A stretch of 64,000 nt of DNA from Jiella avicenniae (GCF_021390325.1 NZ_JAJUWU010000004.1:356564-420563), one strand, 5' to 3'. Numbered from the stretch's first letter, positions 27,569-37,047 are shown. Translations and numbers: made by a program. Notes: generated by a model from the letters alone, not told the origin.

Positions 27569-29302
27569 ATGACACGCAAGACCTATGACGAACTGCGCTC
27601 GGCTCGCTGGTTCGCGCCCGACGACTTGCGCAGCTTCGGCCACCGCTCGCGGATGATGCAGCTCGGCTATTCCGAGGAGGATTTCCTCGGCAAGCCGGTC
27701 ATCGGCATCCTGTCGACCTGGTCGGAGCTGAATTCCTGCCACGGACATTTTCCCGAGCGGGTCGAGAACGTTCGCCGCGGCGTCCTTCAGGCCGGCGGCT
27801 TTCCCGTCGAGATGCCGGCGCTGTCGGTCGACGAGAGCTTCACCAAGCCGACCTCGATGCTCTATCGCAATCTCCTCGCGATGGAGACGGAGGAGATGAT
27901 CCGCTCCCATCCGCTGGATGGTGTCGTGCTGATGGGCGGTTGCGACAAGACCACCCCCGGCCTGATCATGGGCGCGATCACCGCGGGCGTGCCGATGATC
28001 TATCTGCCCGCCGGCGCAATGCTGCGCGGCAATTATGCCGGCCGCATCCTCGGTTCGGGCTCGGACGCCTGGAAATACTGGGACGAGCGCCGCGCCGGCA
28101 ACGTCACCGACGAGGAGTGGGTCGGCGTTCAGGGCGGCATCGCACGGTCCCATGGCACCTGCATGACCATGGGCACCGCCGCGACGATGATGTCGATCGC
28201 CGACGCCCTCGGCTTCACGCTCCCCGGCGCCTCGTCGATCCCGGCGGTCGATTCCGGTCACCAGCGCATGTCGACGGACTGCGGCCGGCGGATCGTCGAC
28301 ATGGTCTGGGAGGGCATGACGCCGGACAAGGTTGCGACGACGCCCGCCTTTCACAACGCCGCCAAGGTGGCGATGGCGACCGGCTGCTCGACCAATGCCG
28401 TCGTCCATCTGATCGCCATGGCGCGGCGCGCCGGCGTCGATCTCACCCTCGACCATCTCGACGCACTCAGCCGCACGACGCCGCTGATCGCCAATGTCCG
28501 CCCGTCGGGCAAGGGCTATCTGATGGAGGACTTCTTCTATGCGGGCGGCCTGCGCGCGCTGATGAAGACGATGGCGGAGATGCTCGACACGTCCGTCATG
28601 ACGGTGAACGGCAAGACGCTGGCCGAGAACATCGAAGAGGCCGAGGTCTACAACGACGACGTCATCCGGCCCCTGTCGAACCCGGTCTACAAGGAAGGCT
28701 CGCTCGCCCTTCTGCGCGGCAATCTCTGCCCGGACGGCGCGGTGATCAAGCCGGCCGCCTGCGATCCGAAGTTCCACGTCCATGAAGGGCCGGCGCTGGT
28801 CTTCGACAGCTACCCCGAGATGAAGAAGGCGGTGGACGACGAGACTCTCGACGTCACGCCCGACCACGTGATGGTGCTGCGCAACGCCGGCCCGCTGGGC
28901 GGCCCCGGCTTTCCCGAGTGGGGCATGCTGCCGATCCCCAAGGCGCTGATCAAGCAGGGCCATCGCGACATGCTGCGGATTTCCGACGCCCGCATGTCCG
29001 GCACCTCCTACGGCGCCTGCGTTCTTCACGTCGCGCCGGAGAGTTTCGTCGGCGGGCCGCTGGCACTCCTGAAAAACGGCGACATCGTCCGCCTCGACCT
29101 GCCGAACCGCCGGCTCGACATGCTGGTGGACGAGGCGGAACTCGAAAAGCGCAAGGCCGAATGGACGCCGCCCGAGCCGCGGTACCAGCGCGGCTGGGGC
29201 TGGATGTTCTCGCGCCACGTCACCCAGGCCGACAAGGGCTGCGATTTCGATTTTCTGGAGCGCGGCTTCGGCGCCGCCGCCGGCGAGCCGGACATTTTCT
29301 GA
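27569..29302 (+). CDS. IlvD/Edd-family sugar-acid dehydratase
   Basis: A 577-residue dehydratase with the Fe-S cluster residues of the family: Cys in NSCHGH (about residue 57), Cys in GGCDKTTP (about 126) and Cys in SHGTCMTMGTAAT (about 199). The C-terminal RISDARMSGTSYG is typical of the arabonate/xylonate/gluconate branch rather than IlvD itself. It would remove water from a pentonate or hexonate to give a 2-keto-3-deoxy acid. The neighbours (TRAP transporter, aldolase-like gene, FCD regulator) support sugar-acid breakdown; the exact substrate cannot be read. Confidence 0.9.
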   Translation: MTRKTYDELRSARWFAPDDLRSFGHRSRMMQLGYSEEDFLGKPVIGILSTWSELNSCHGHFPERVENVRRGVLQAGGFPVEMPALSVDESFTKPTSMLYRNLLAMETEEMIRSHPLDGVVLMGGCDKTTPGLIMGAITAGVPMIYLPAGAMLRGNYAGRILGSGSDAWKYWDERRAGNVTDEEWVGVQGGIARSHGTCMTMGTAATMMSIADALGFTLPGASSIPAVDSGHQRMSTDCGRRIVDMVWEGMTPDKVATTPAFHNAAKVAMATGCSTNAVVHLIAMARRAGVDLTLDHLDALSRTTPLIANVRPSGKGYLMEDFFYAGGLRALMKTMAEMLDTSVMTVNGKTLAENIEEAEVYNDDVIRPLSNPVYKEGSLALLRGNLCPDGAVIKPAACDPKFHVHEGPALVFDSYPEMKKAVDDETLDVTPDHVMVLRNAGPLGGPGFPEWGMLPIPKALIKQGHRDMLRISDARMSGTSYGACVLHVAPESFVGGPLALLKNGDIVRLDLPNRRLDMLVDEAELEKRKAEWTPPEPRYQRGWGWMFSRHVTQADKGCDFDFLERGFGAAAGEPDIF

Positions 29303-29356
29303 CAGGCCGCGCCGCCCGTTCGGCCGCGGCGCCCGATCATCAACAGGAGAGACGAC

Positions 29357-30067
29357 ATGAACGAGGCAACCCGCGAGAAGCTGATGGGCGTCTCCGTGGC
29401 GACGCTCGCCACCGCATTGTTCAAGCGCGGCCTGCGCAACCAGGTGATCCAGGGCGTCCATCCGCTGGGTCGCAAGGGCAGGAACATGGTCGGCCCGGCC
29501 TTCACCCTGCGCTACATGCCGGCGCGCGAGGATCGCAACCAGCTGTCGGAATTTCTGAAGCCCGATCATCCGCAGCGGGTCGCCATCGAGACCTGCCCCG
29601 AAGGCCACGTCCTCGTCATGGACAGCCGCAAGGACGCCCGCGCCGCCTCGGCGGGCGACATCCTGATCACCCGGTTGATGGTGCGGGGCGGCGCCGGCGT
29701 CGTGACGGACGGCGGCTTCCGCGACGCGGCGACGATCGCCGAACTCGACATTCCGGCCTATCATTCGCGCCCGTCGAGCCCGACGAATCTGACGATCAAC
29801 GAGGCGATCGCCATCAACGAGCCGATCGGCTGCGGCGACGCGCCGGTGTTCCCGGGCGACGTGATCGTCGGCGACGACGACTGCGTCATCGTCATCCCGG
29901 CCGGCATCGCCGACGAGATCGCCGCCGAAGCGGTCGAAATGACCGCCTATGAGGACTTCGTGGTCGAGAAGGTCAAGGCCGGCGAGACGATCATCGGGCT
30001 CTATCCGCGCACCAGGGACGAGCATCTCGCCGCCTTCCAGGAATGGCGCAGCCAGCACGGCCGCTAG
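29357..30067 (+). CDS. RraA-like protein, probable 2-keto acid aldolase
   Basis: A 236-residue member of the RraA/HMG-aldolase fold (often named ribonuclease regulator, but most members are not). The metal/catalytic block VVTDGGFRDAATI keeps the Arg-Asp pair used by class II HMG/CHA aldolases. EAIAINEPIGCGDAPVFPGDV and IVGDDDCVIVIP are family hallmarks. In this context it could cleave the 4-hydroxy-2-oxo product of the dehydratase into pyruvate and an aldehyde. CAGGAGAG precedes the ATG. Function is inferred from fold and neighbours. Confidence 0.8.
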   Translation: MNEATREKLMGVSVATLATALFKRGLRNQVIQGVHPLGRKGRNMVGPAFTLRYMPAREDRNQLSEFLKPDHPQRVAIETCPEGHVLVMDSRKDARAASAGDILITRLMVRGGAGVVTDGGFRDAATIAELDIPAYHSRPSSPTNLTINEAIAINEPIGCGDAPVFPGDVIVGDDDCVIVIPAGIADEIAAEAVEMTAYEDFVVEKVKAGETIIGLYPRTRDEHLAAFQEWRSQHGR

Positions 30068-30211
30068 ACAGAGGCGATCGGCACGAGAGTGCGCGCGGGT
30101 GTGGCCGGGCCACGCTCGCCGCCCGTCCGGAGGTTCCGGGCTCTCACCGTTCGCCGTGCTCCAAAGACGCTTGCGGCGAACCCGTCTTCGCACCGTCTTT
30201 GCTTCGTGATT

Positions 30212-30239
30212 TTGAACAATCCGCCGCGTCCGGTATAAC
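30212..30239 (+). promoter_or_regulatory. Candidate sigma-70 promoter of the Sel1-repeat gene
   Basis: TTGAAC (30212-30217) and TATAAC (30234-30239) are separated by 16 bases, 30 bases upstream of the start codon. Both hexamers are close to consensus and lie in locally AT-richer DNA. No transcript evidence is available. Confidence 0.5.
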
Positions 30240-30269
30240 GACCTTCCCTTAGGGAATGGAGGTCGACCG

Positions 30270-32969
30270 TTGGACCATCGGTTTCGTCACCCGGGCGGGA
30301 GCGGTGCGCCTCGTCCGTTCCGTGCGATCGCCACCACGTCAGTCGCGACTTCGACGGCGATCGTGGCGGTCACTCTCGCCGGCCTCGCGCCGATGGAGGC
30401 GATGGCGACGTCGCTGGAGCGAAGGACGGCTCCGATCGCCGCGCCCGATGCAGCTCGGCCGCAGCCGGGTGCGGCAGCCGAAGGGAGCGACGGAAACGCG
30501 CCGGCCGGCTCCGCCGCCGAGACGCGGGCGGAGAGACAGGCGATGGAGACCTGCGACGCCCTTGCCTCCGATCCCGACGACGTGACGCGGCCGCAAGGGC
30601 TTTCGGGCGAGCGCAGCCCCGACGCGGTCGAATTCGCCAAGGCGATTCCGGCCTGCACGGCGGCGCTTTCCGCCCATCCGGACGACCCGCGATATGCCTT
30701 TCAGCTCGCCCGCGCCTACCGCTCCGCGGAGCGTTTTGACGAGGCGGTTCGCCATTACGATCGGGCCGCCAAGGCGGGACACGCCGCGGCCCAATACGAC
30801 CTCGGGCAGATGTATGACGACGGGAGGGGTGTCGCGGAGGATGACACGAAGGCGCTCGCCCTGTACCGCCAGAGCGCCGAGGCCGGAATGCCTCTGGCCC
30901 TCCATGCCCTCGGCCTCGCCTACCGGGACGGCAGCCCCAAACTGGCAGCCGACGAGAAGGAAGCCGCCCGGCTGCTGCTGCAGGCTGCCGAGGCGGGCCT
31001 TGCCGCCGCGCAGCTCGAGGTCGGCTACATGCAGCAGGCCGGGATCGGCTTTCCGGCCGACGATGCGGCGGCGCTCGCATGGTTTCGCAAGGCTGCCGAC
31101 GCCGGCAATGCCGACGCGCTGATGTGGATCGCCAGCTTCCACGAAAACGGCCGCGCTGGGCTCGCAAAGAGCGACGAGGCCGCACTCGACTTCTATCGCC
31201 GGGCCGCCGAGGGCGGCAACGCGTTTGCGACCAACATGGTCGGCCTGTTCACGGCCGACGGCCGTGGCGGGCTCGCGGCGAACCGCGAGGAGGCCGTCGC
31301 ACTTTATCGCAAGGCAGCCGAGGCCGGCGATCCCGACGGTCAGCTCAATCTCGCCTGGGAGTTGGCGAACAACGACGGATCCGCCGGGGCCGAGGCGGAG
31401 GCCCTCGAGTGGTTTCGCAAGGCCGCCGACGCCGGCAGTGCCAATGCGTTGATGTGGCTCGGCAACTTCAACGAAAACGGCCGCGGCGGTCTGGCGAAGA
31501 GCGACGAGGTCGCCCTCGACTTCTACCGGAAGGCCTCCGAGGCCGGCAACGTTTTCGCCACCAACATGATCGGGGTGTTCACCGCCGACGGACGGGGCGG
31601 CCTGACGGCGGACGCCGAAAGCGCCATCCCGCTGTTTCGCAAGGCGGCCGAGGCCGGCGACCGCGACGCCCAGGTCAATTTGGCGAGGCAGTTGGCGAAT
31701 GGCAACGGCGTTTTGAAGGACGACGCGGAGGCGCTCGCGTGGTTCGCCAGGGCGGCCGAAGCGGGCGACCTCAAGGCCCAGAACAGCTACGGGTTTCGCC
31801 TGGTCAACGGCACCGGCGCGAAGGCCGACCCCGTCGAGGGCGTGAGGTGGCTGCGGCGCGCGGCCGAGAGCGGCTTTACGGCCGCGCAGCTCAATCTCGG
31901 CAAGATGTACGAGGACGGGGTCGGGGTCGAGCAGGACTATGCCGAGGCCGCGGCCTGGTACGAGAAGGCGGTCGCCCAGGGAGACGGAGGCAGTGCCGTC
32001 AATCTCGGCTATCTCTACTCGCAGGGGCGCGGCGTCGAACGGGACGAGGCGCGGGCCGTCGCGCTTTACCGGCAGGGCGCCGAGGCCGGAGAGCCGATCG
32101 GCCAGTACAATCTCGCCTTGATGTACGATACCGGCCGGGGCGTGGCCAAGGATCGCGCCGAGGCCCTCGTCTGGTATCGCAAGGCGGCGGACGCCGGCGA
32201 GGCCGACGCGCAGACGGAGATCGCGCTCGCCTATCTGGAAGGTGACGGGCTCGAACGAAACGACCGGCAAGCCTTCGAGTGGTTCCTGAAGGCGGCCGAG
32301 CAGGGCTCTGCAGATGCCCAGACCCATCTCTCGCTCCTCTATGTCAACGGGCGCGGCACCGAGCGAGACCCGGAGGCGGGGGTCAAATGGCTGCGCGCCG
32401 CCGCCGATCAGGGCGACCGCTTCGGCGAATACGGGCTCGGTCTCGCTTATCTCAGCGGCCGCGGCGTCGGGTCCGATGCCGCCGAAGCCCGGCAGTGGCT
32501 GGAAAAGGCGGCGGACAAGAATCTTGCCGAGGCCCAGCTCAAGCTCGCCGAGTTGCATGATCAGGGCCGTGGCGGTCCCGAGGATCCGGCGGCGGCGGCC
32601 GACTGGTATCGCGCGGCCGCGGCGACCGGTCACGCCGAGGCGATCGCCATCCTCGCCGAGCGGTACCGCACCGGCCGCGGCGTTTCCTCCGACCAGGTGG
32701 CGGCCGTCGCCCTCGACCGACTGGCCGCCGAAGCGGACTATGCGCCGGCGCAGTTTCGGCTCGGCAAGGCGCTGATGGAGGGGCACGGCCTGCCGAAAGA
32801 CGAGACCCGGGCGATCGAATGGTATCGGCGTGCCGCCGCCGGTGGTGACGAGGATGCGCAGGCCGCGTTGCAGGCGCTCGGCGTCACCGGCGAGGACGGG
32901 ACGCCGGGGCAGGGAGGCGATCCGGCGGTCCGTCCCGAGGCGAACTCGCAGACCACCGCAGCACAATGA
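30270..32969 (+). CDS. Exported Sel1-repeat protein, about 19 repeats
   Basis: An 899-residue protein. The TTG start is supported by GGAGG 7 bases upstream and by the signal peptide it creates (SVATSTAIVAVTLAGLAP, ending AMA near residue 46). After a low-complexity linker, residues 150-880 contain about 19 Sel1-like repeats of 35-37 residues (pattern AQYDLGQMYDDGRGV then ALYRQSAEAG). Such solenoids bind partner proteins; relatives act in exopolysaccharide regulation (ExoR) and host interaction. Repeats 4-6 are duplicated as 7-9 with an exact 330-base offset. The C-terminus is polar and unstructured. Confidence 0.85.
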   Translation: MDHRFRHPGGSGAPRPFRAIATTSVATSTAIVAVTLAGLAPMEAMATSLERRTAPIAAPDAARPQPGAAAEGSDGNAPAGSAAETRAERQAMETCDALASDPDDVTRPQGLSGERSPDAVEFAKAIPACTAALSAHPDDPRYAFQLARAYRSAERFDEAVRHYDRAAKAGHAAAQYDLGQMYDDGRGVAEDDTKALALYRQSAEAGMPLALHALGLAYRDGSPKLAADEKEAARLLLQAAEAGLAAAQLEVGYMQQAGIGFPADDAAALAWFRKAADAGNADALMWIASFHENGRAGLAKSDEAALDFYRRAAEGGNAFATNMVGLFTADGRGGLAANREEAVALYRKAAEAGDPDGQLNLAWELANNDGSAGAEAEALEWFRKAADAGSANALMWLGNFNENGRGGLAKSDEVALDFYRKASEAGNVFATNMIGVFTADGRGGLTADAESAIPLFRKAAEAGDRDAQVNLARQLANGNGVLKDDAEALAWFARAAEAGDLKAQNSYGFRLVNGTGAKADPVEGVRWLRRAAESGFTAAQLNLGKMYEDGVGVEQDYAEAAAWYEKAVAQGDGGSAVNLGYLYSQGRGVERDEARAVALYRQGAEAGEPIGQYNLALMYDTGRGVAKDRAEALVWYRKAADAGEADAQTEIALAYLEGDGLERNDRQAFEWFLKAAEQGSADAQTHLSLLYVNGRGTERDPEAGVKWLRAAADQGDRFGEYGLGLAYLSGRGVGSDAAEARQWLEKAADKNLAEAQLKLAELHDQGRGGPEDPAAAADWYRAAAATGHAEAIAILAERYRTGRGVSSDQVAAVALDRLAAEADYAPAQFRLGKALMEGHGLPKDETRAIEWYRRAAAGGDEDAQAALQALGVTGEDGTPGQGGDPAVRPEANSQTTAAQ

Positions 32970-33002
32970 CGGACGAGACGCCCGCTGCTCCCAAGCGTTC
33001 CG

Positions 33003-33806
33003 TCAGCCCTCCGCCGACGAAAAGGACGCCGAGATCTCGTGGTCGCTGCCCGGATAGGTCAGGCAGACGACGGTGATCGGCTGGCCCTCGCTCGTCGTGC
33101 GGCGCCAGATTGAGAGACATGGCGCGCCTTCGGCGATCAGCAGGCGGCCGGCGGTCTCCCGGTCGGCGGCGACCGCCCGGATGCGGTATTCGACGTCCGA
33201 CCAGGGCACCCGCGAGACCAGCCAAGCGCCGGGCGACGTCGCCTCGAAGTCGGCGGTTTCGGCCTCCGGAACGCTGTCGAGGCTGATCAGCCGTTCCTCG
33301 AAGCAGAAGGGCTGACGGGCGGCGAAATGCCGGCATTGGATGGACAGGACCCGCGCCGCCGCGCCGAGCCGTTCGGCTTCGGCAGCGGTTGCCCCGCGGA
33401 TCTCGCGGCTGACGATCTCGAAGTGATGGGGCAGGCCGAGCGCCGCGACCTCGCGGCCGATGTCGACGATCTCGACGATCACCGAATGGGACTGCGGGCG
33501 ACGGACGAAGGTGCCGGCCTTGCGCCGCCGCTCGATCAGCCCGGCGCCGGCGAGCTGCGTCATCGCCTTGTTCACGGTCATGCGCGAGCAGCCGTAGCTC
33601 CTGGCGATGTCCTGTTCGAAGGGAAGCTGGGTACCCGGCGGCCATTCGCCCGAGAGGATGCGCGATCTCAGATCGTCGAGGATCTGCTGATGCAGGCTCT
33701 TCTTGGCCGAAGCGCCGGCATTCGCGCCCGCCGCCGACCGGGGCCGGACAGCGGCGCCGCCCTTGCGGCCGGTCTTTTCGATTCTCGACTTTTCCGGATG
33801 CTGCAT
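33003..33806 (-). CDS. hutC: HutC, GntR-family histidine utilisation repressor
   Basis: A 267-residue repressor with an N-terminal winged helix (SLHQQILDDLRSRILSGEWP, QDIARSYGCSRMTVNKAMTQ) and a C-terminal UTRA ligand domain (CFEERLISLDSVPEAE, EYRIRAVAADRETAGRLL). HutC senses urocanate in characterised species. It is the last gene of the ABC-transporter operon and starts 6 bases after the ATPase gene, so it should be autoregulated through the operator at 36935-36946. Confidence 0.92.
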   Translation of the reverse strand: MQHPEKSRIEKTGRKGGAAVRPRSAAGANAGASAKKSLHQQILDDLRSRILSGEWPPGTQLPFEQDIARSYGCSRMTVNKAMTQLAGAGLIERRRKAGTFVRRPQSHSVIVEIVDIGREVAALGLPHHFEIVSREIRGATAAEAERLGAAARVLSIQCRHFAARQPFCFEERLISLDSVPEAETADFEATSPGAWLVSRVPWSDVEYRIRAVAADRETAGRLLIAEGAPCLSIWRRTTSEGQPITVVCLTYPGSDHEISASFSSAEG

Positions 33807-33812
33807 GGTCCG

Positions 33813-34604
33813 TCAAACGAGGGTCGCCGCGCCGCGGTCGAGATAGGTTTCGAGGAACTGTTCGAGCCGCGGATGGCGGGGCGTGCCGAAGATTTCGGCC
33901 GGCGGCCCGTCGAGCAGCAGCTTGCCGTGGTCGAGGAAGGCGATCTTCTGGCCGACGCTGGCGGCAAAGCCGATCTCGTGGGTGACGATGACGAGGGTCA
34001 TGCCGGTCTCCGCCAGCTCGCGCATGACGTTCAGCACCTCGCCGGTCAGTTCCGGATCGAGCGAGGCGGTCGGCTCGTCGAAGAGCAGGATGTCCGGCGA
34101 AAGCGCCAGCGCCCGGGCGATCGCGACCCGCTGCTGCTGGCCGCCGGAGAGTTCGGACGGGTAGTGATGGCCGCGATCGGACAGGCCGACGCGGGCCAAT
34201 TGCCGGTTGCCGATCTCGTTGGCGGCGCTGCGCTTCATGCCCTGGACGGTCACCAGCGCCTCGGTGACGTTGCCGAGCGCCGTCATGTGCGGCCAGAGAT
34301 TGAACTGCTGGAACACCATGCCGATCTTGGCCCGCACCCGGCGGATGTCGGAGGCCGAAAGCCGCGTCCTGCGGCCCTCGCCGGCCTCGGCGAAGCCGAG
34401 CGGATCGCCGTCGATCTCGATGATCCCGGAGGACGTCTCCTCCAGGAAGGCGATGCAGCGCAGAAGCGTCGACTTGCCCGAGCCGGAGGGGCCGAGCAGG
34501 CAGGTGGTCGAGCCCTTCGGCACCGAAAGCTCGATGCCCTTCAGCACCTCGGTGCTGCCGAAGGACTTGTGGACGTCGCGGATACGGACGGCGGGGCGGG
34601 TCAT
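33813..34604 (-). CDS. Amino-acid ABC transporter ATP-binding protein
   Basis: A 263-residue ATPase of the polar-amino-acid uptake class. Walker A GPSGSGKST, Q-loop VFQQFNLWPH, signature LSGGQQQR, Walker B ILLFDEPTASLD and the H-loop in VTHEIGFA are intact. It starts on the stop of the upstream permease (TGATG overlap). In a hut cluster its likely cargo is histidine or urocanate. Confidence 0.93.
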   Translation of the reverse strand: MTRPAVRIRDVHKSFGSTEVLKGIELSVPKGSTTCLLGPSGSGKSTLLRCIAFLEETSSGIIEIDGDPLGFAEAGEGRRTRLSASDIRRVRAKIGMVFQQFNLWPHMTALGNVTEALVTVQGMKRSAANEIGNRQLARVGLSDRGHHYPSELSGGQQQRVAIARALALSPDILLFDEPTASLDPELTGEVLNVMRELAETGMTLVIVTHEIGFAASVGQKIAFLDHGKLLLDGPPAEIFGTPRHPRLEQFLETYLDRGAATLV

Positions 34605-35269
34605 CAATGGGCGAACCTGAACTTCGACAGCTTCTTTTCGGCGAGGCCGCCGAGCCAGCCTGAGAGCTCGACCAGAGCCCAGTAGAACAGCGCCAGCATG
34701 GTCATCGCCTCGACGAAGGCATATTGCTGGGAGCCGATGGCGCCGACGACGAGGGTCAGTTCCGGCACGGTGATGATCGAAAGGATCGCCGTCTCCTTCA
34801 TCAGGATGATCGCCATGTTCACGATCTGCGGCAGGACGAGCATGGTCATTTCCGGCACGAGGATGCGCCGGACGATCTGGCCGCGCGACAGGCCGACGCA
34901 TTCGGCCGCCTCGATGTGGCCGGGCGGGATCGCCGCGAATCCGGCGCGGAAGATCTCGCTGAAATAGGCCGAGCCGTAGACCGTCATGCCGAGAAGACCG
35001 GCCGGGATCGGCTCGAGCGAAAGGCCGATGAAGGGTCCGCCGAAATACAGGAGGAAGAGCTGGATCAGGAACGGCGTGCCGCGGATCACCTCGACGTAGA
35101 GGCGCAGGAGAAGGTTCAGCCAGAGCGGCCCGTAGCGGCGCAGCGCCGCGACGACGAAACCGAGGAGAATGGCGAGGATCGTCGCGACGATCCAGATCCA
35201 GATCGTGTTCCAGAAGGCCGAAAGAATCTGCGGGAACTGCTGCCAGACGATGGAGAAGTCGAGGCTCAT
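34604..35269 (-). CDS. Amino-acid ABC transporter permease
   Basis: A 221-residue permease of the HisM/GlnP type with about five helices; the EAA-loop that docks the ATPase is FAAIPPGHIEAAECVGLSRG. It overlaps its partner permease by four bases (ATGA) and the ATPase gene by one base. The start MSLDFSIVWQQFPQIL is chosen because the longer upstream frame is antisense-like, Arg/Asp-rich sequence. Confidence 0.92.
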   Translation of the reverse strand: MSLDFSIVWQQFPQILSAFWNTIWIWIVATILAILLGFVVAALRRYGPLWLNLLLRLYVEVIRGTPFLIQLFLLYFGGPFIGLSLEPIPAGLLGMTVYGSAYFSEIFRAGFAAIPPGHIEAAECVGLSRGQIVRRILVPEMTMLVLPQIVNMAIILMKETAILSIITVPELTLVVGAIGSQQYAFVEAMTMLALFYWALVELSGWLGGLAEKKLSKFRFAH

Positions 35270-35910
35270 CGGCTGCTCCCGGTCCGCATCAGCCGCTCGG
35301 CGAGCGAGCCGCCGCCGGCGACGAGCCAGCAGATGGCGAGATAGATCCCGCCGGCGACCGAGTAGAAAAGCAGCGGCCTGAAGGTCGAGGCCGACAGGTT
35401 CTGCGCCATTCGGGTGAGTTCGATGACGCCGACGACGGAGATCAGCGAGGACGCCTTGAGGATCAGGATCATCTCGTTGACGAGCGCCGGCAGGGTCAGG
35501 CGGAAGGCGATCGGCGCGCGGATGCGGCGCAATTGCTGCCAGGGCGACATGCCGACCATGTCGGCGGCCTCGATCAGCCCCCGGGGCACCGAGTTGAAGC
35601 CGCCGCGCAGATTCTCCGCCTGATAGGCCGCGGTGCACAGCGCCAGCCCGGCGATCGCCGCGACCTCGCTCGGCACCAGAATGCCGAGGGCCGGCAGGAG
35701 GTTGTAGATGAGGAGAAGCTGGACCAGCAGCGGCACGCCGCGAAACAGGCTGACATAGACCGTCGCCGGGATCGACAGGAGCTTTTTGGGCGAAAGCTTC
35801 GCCGCACAGACGAGAAGGCCGATGGCGAGCCCGATGGCGATCGAGATCGCGCTGAGGAGGACGGTCTTGCCCGCCGCCCAGAGCATCAGTTCGAAGAGGC
35901 GTGTCGACAT
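35266..35910 (-). CDS. Amino-acid ABC transporter permease
   Basis: A 214-residue second permease subunit of the same HisQ/GlnP class, with EAA loop FNSVPRGLIEAADMVGMSPW. It forms a heterodimer with the following permease. The start is MSTRLFELMLWAAGKT, 115 bases after the binding-protein stop. Confidence 0.92.
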   Translation of the reverse strand: MSTRLFELMLWAAGKTVLLSAISIAIGLAIGLLVCAAKLSPKKLLSIPATVYVSLFRGVPLLVQLLLIYNLLPALGILVPSEVAAIAGLALCTAAYQAENLRGGFNSVPRGLIEAADMVGMSPWQQLRRIRAPIAFRLTLPALVNEMILILKASSLISVVGVIELTRMAQNLSASTFRPLLFYSVAGGIYLAICWLVAGGGSLAERLMRTGSSR

Positions 35911-36025
35911 GTCGGGACGGCCGGTCCTCTTCGGTTGCGTCGGATGCGGAACCGCCTCGGCGGAGCGAAGTCGCGCCGGATGGCGGGCGCGGCCTCTGTC
36001 GTCGGTCCGATGGTGTGCGCGGCGA

Positions 36026-36868
36026 TCAGACCTTCGGGGTCGGCGCTTCGTCCGGCGTGTCGAAGCTCTGGCCGAACCACTTCTTCTGCATTTCGCCCAT
36101 CCGGCCATCGGCCTTGATCTTCAGGAGCGCCTCGTTGACCGCGTCGAGCAGGGACTGATCCTCGGGGCGCTTGGAGCCGATGAAGCCGAAATAGGACTTC
36201 TCGCCGAAGGGCGGCAGGACGACGGCGAAGGTGTCGGGCTGCTGCTCGGCGACATAGGCGATGTTCGGCAGGGAATTGGCGACGGCGACGATGCGGCCCG
36301 CCGCGAGATCCGCATAGGCCTCGTTGAAGCCGACATATTCGCGGGTCTCGATCGGCTCGGGAAGCGTCTTGCCGTAGGCCTGGAGTTGGGCGAGCTGGGC
36401 CGTCGCCTTGCCGGCGCCGGTCAGCTTGCCGGCGATGTCCTCGGGCTTCTCGATCGTGTCGTCGCCGGCCTGCTTCAAAAGCGCGACGGTCGCCTCGGCC
36501 ACCGGCGTCAGGAAGCGGTAGCGCTCGACGCGCGCCTTGGTGATGGTGGCGGGGCCGGCGACCATGTCGAACTGGCCGGCTTCGAGACCCGGCAACACGC
36601 CGTCCCAGGGGAGCGTCACCCACTTGATCTCCACCCCCATCTCCTTGCCGATCTCCTCGAAGAGATCGACGTTGAGGCCGACATGGGCGCCGGTCTCGTC
36701 GATGAAGTCGAAGGGCGCGAAGGCGGTTTCCGTGCCGACCGACAGGGTGCCGGCGGACTTGACGCGCTCCAGCGCATCCTGCGCATGGGCGGCCGAACCG
36801 AAGCCGAGCGGCGCGGCCAGCATCAGGGACAGCCCGAAGGCCGCTTTCAGGAAAATGCGCTTGGTCAT
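36026..36868 (-). CDS. Periplasmic amino-acid binding protein of the hut ABC transporter
   Basis: A 280-residue solute-binding protein of family 3. The signal peptide ends near FGSAAHAQDA; the fold begins VKSAGTLSVGTETAFAPFDF and includes GLNVDLFEEIGKEMG. First gene of the minus-strand operon binding protein, two permeases, ATPase, hutC. A HutC-type palindrome lies 66 bases upstream. Histidine is the expected ligand, from context. Confidence 0.9.
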   Translation of the reverse strand: MTKRIFLKAAFGLSLMLAAPLGFGSAAHAQDALERVKSAGTLSVGTETAFAPFDFIDETGAHVGLNVDLFEEIGKEMGVEIKWVTLPWDGVLPGLEAGQFDMVAGPATITKARVERYRFLTPVAEATVALLKQAGDDTIEKPEDIAGKLTGAGKATAQLAQLQAYGKTLPEPIETREYVGFNEAYADLAAGRIVAVANSLPNIAYVAEQQPDTFAVVLPPFGEKSYFGFIGSKRPEDQSLLDAVNEALLKIKADGRMGEMQKKWFGQSFDTPDEAPTPKV

Positions 36869-36934
36869 GTCGAACTCCGGTTCGGGCGATCGGAAATCCG
36901 CCACGCGACTCTAGGCAGTCGGAGACGGGGCATT

Positions 36935-36946
36935 ATGCCTAGACAT
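36935..36946. promoter_or_regulatory. HutC-type operator upstream of the ABC transporter operon
   Basis: ATGCCTAGACAT differs at one base from the perfect palindrome ATGTCTAGACAT. Its core fits the GTNTANAC pattern bound by the HutC subfamily of GntR proteins. It precedes the binding-protein gene. A matching site stands between hutF and hutI, and the 17 surrounding bases (ATTATG...) agree at 13 positions. Confidence 0.65.
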
Positions 36947-37047
36947 ATCGAAACGGCTCAGCTTCATATTGTCAATAGTTGTGCAGTTTTGGAAGAGCCC
37001 GATTTTTGCACAACCGGTCGGCGACGGGTCGTGGCCGCGCGACTCGC

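Noticed and set aside
27389..30193. Very long open frame (about 930 codons) on the minus strand opposite the dehydratase and aldolase genes
   Set aside because: High GC removes stop codons from the antisense frame. Its product is Arg/His/Asp-rich with no domain, and the plus strand carries clear enzymes.
30339..32966. Long minus-strand frame opposite the Sel1-repeat gene
   Set aside because: It mirrors the repeat structure of the real gene, giving a repetitive Gly/Leu/Arg product without any start signal.
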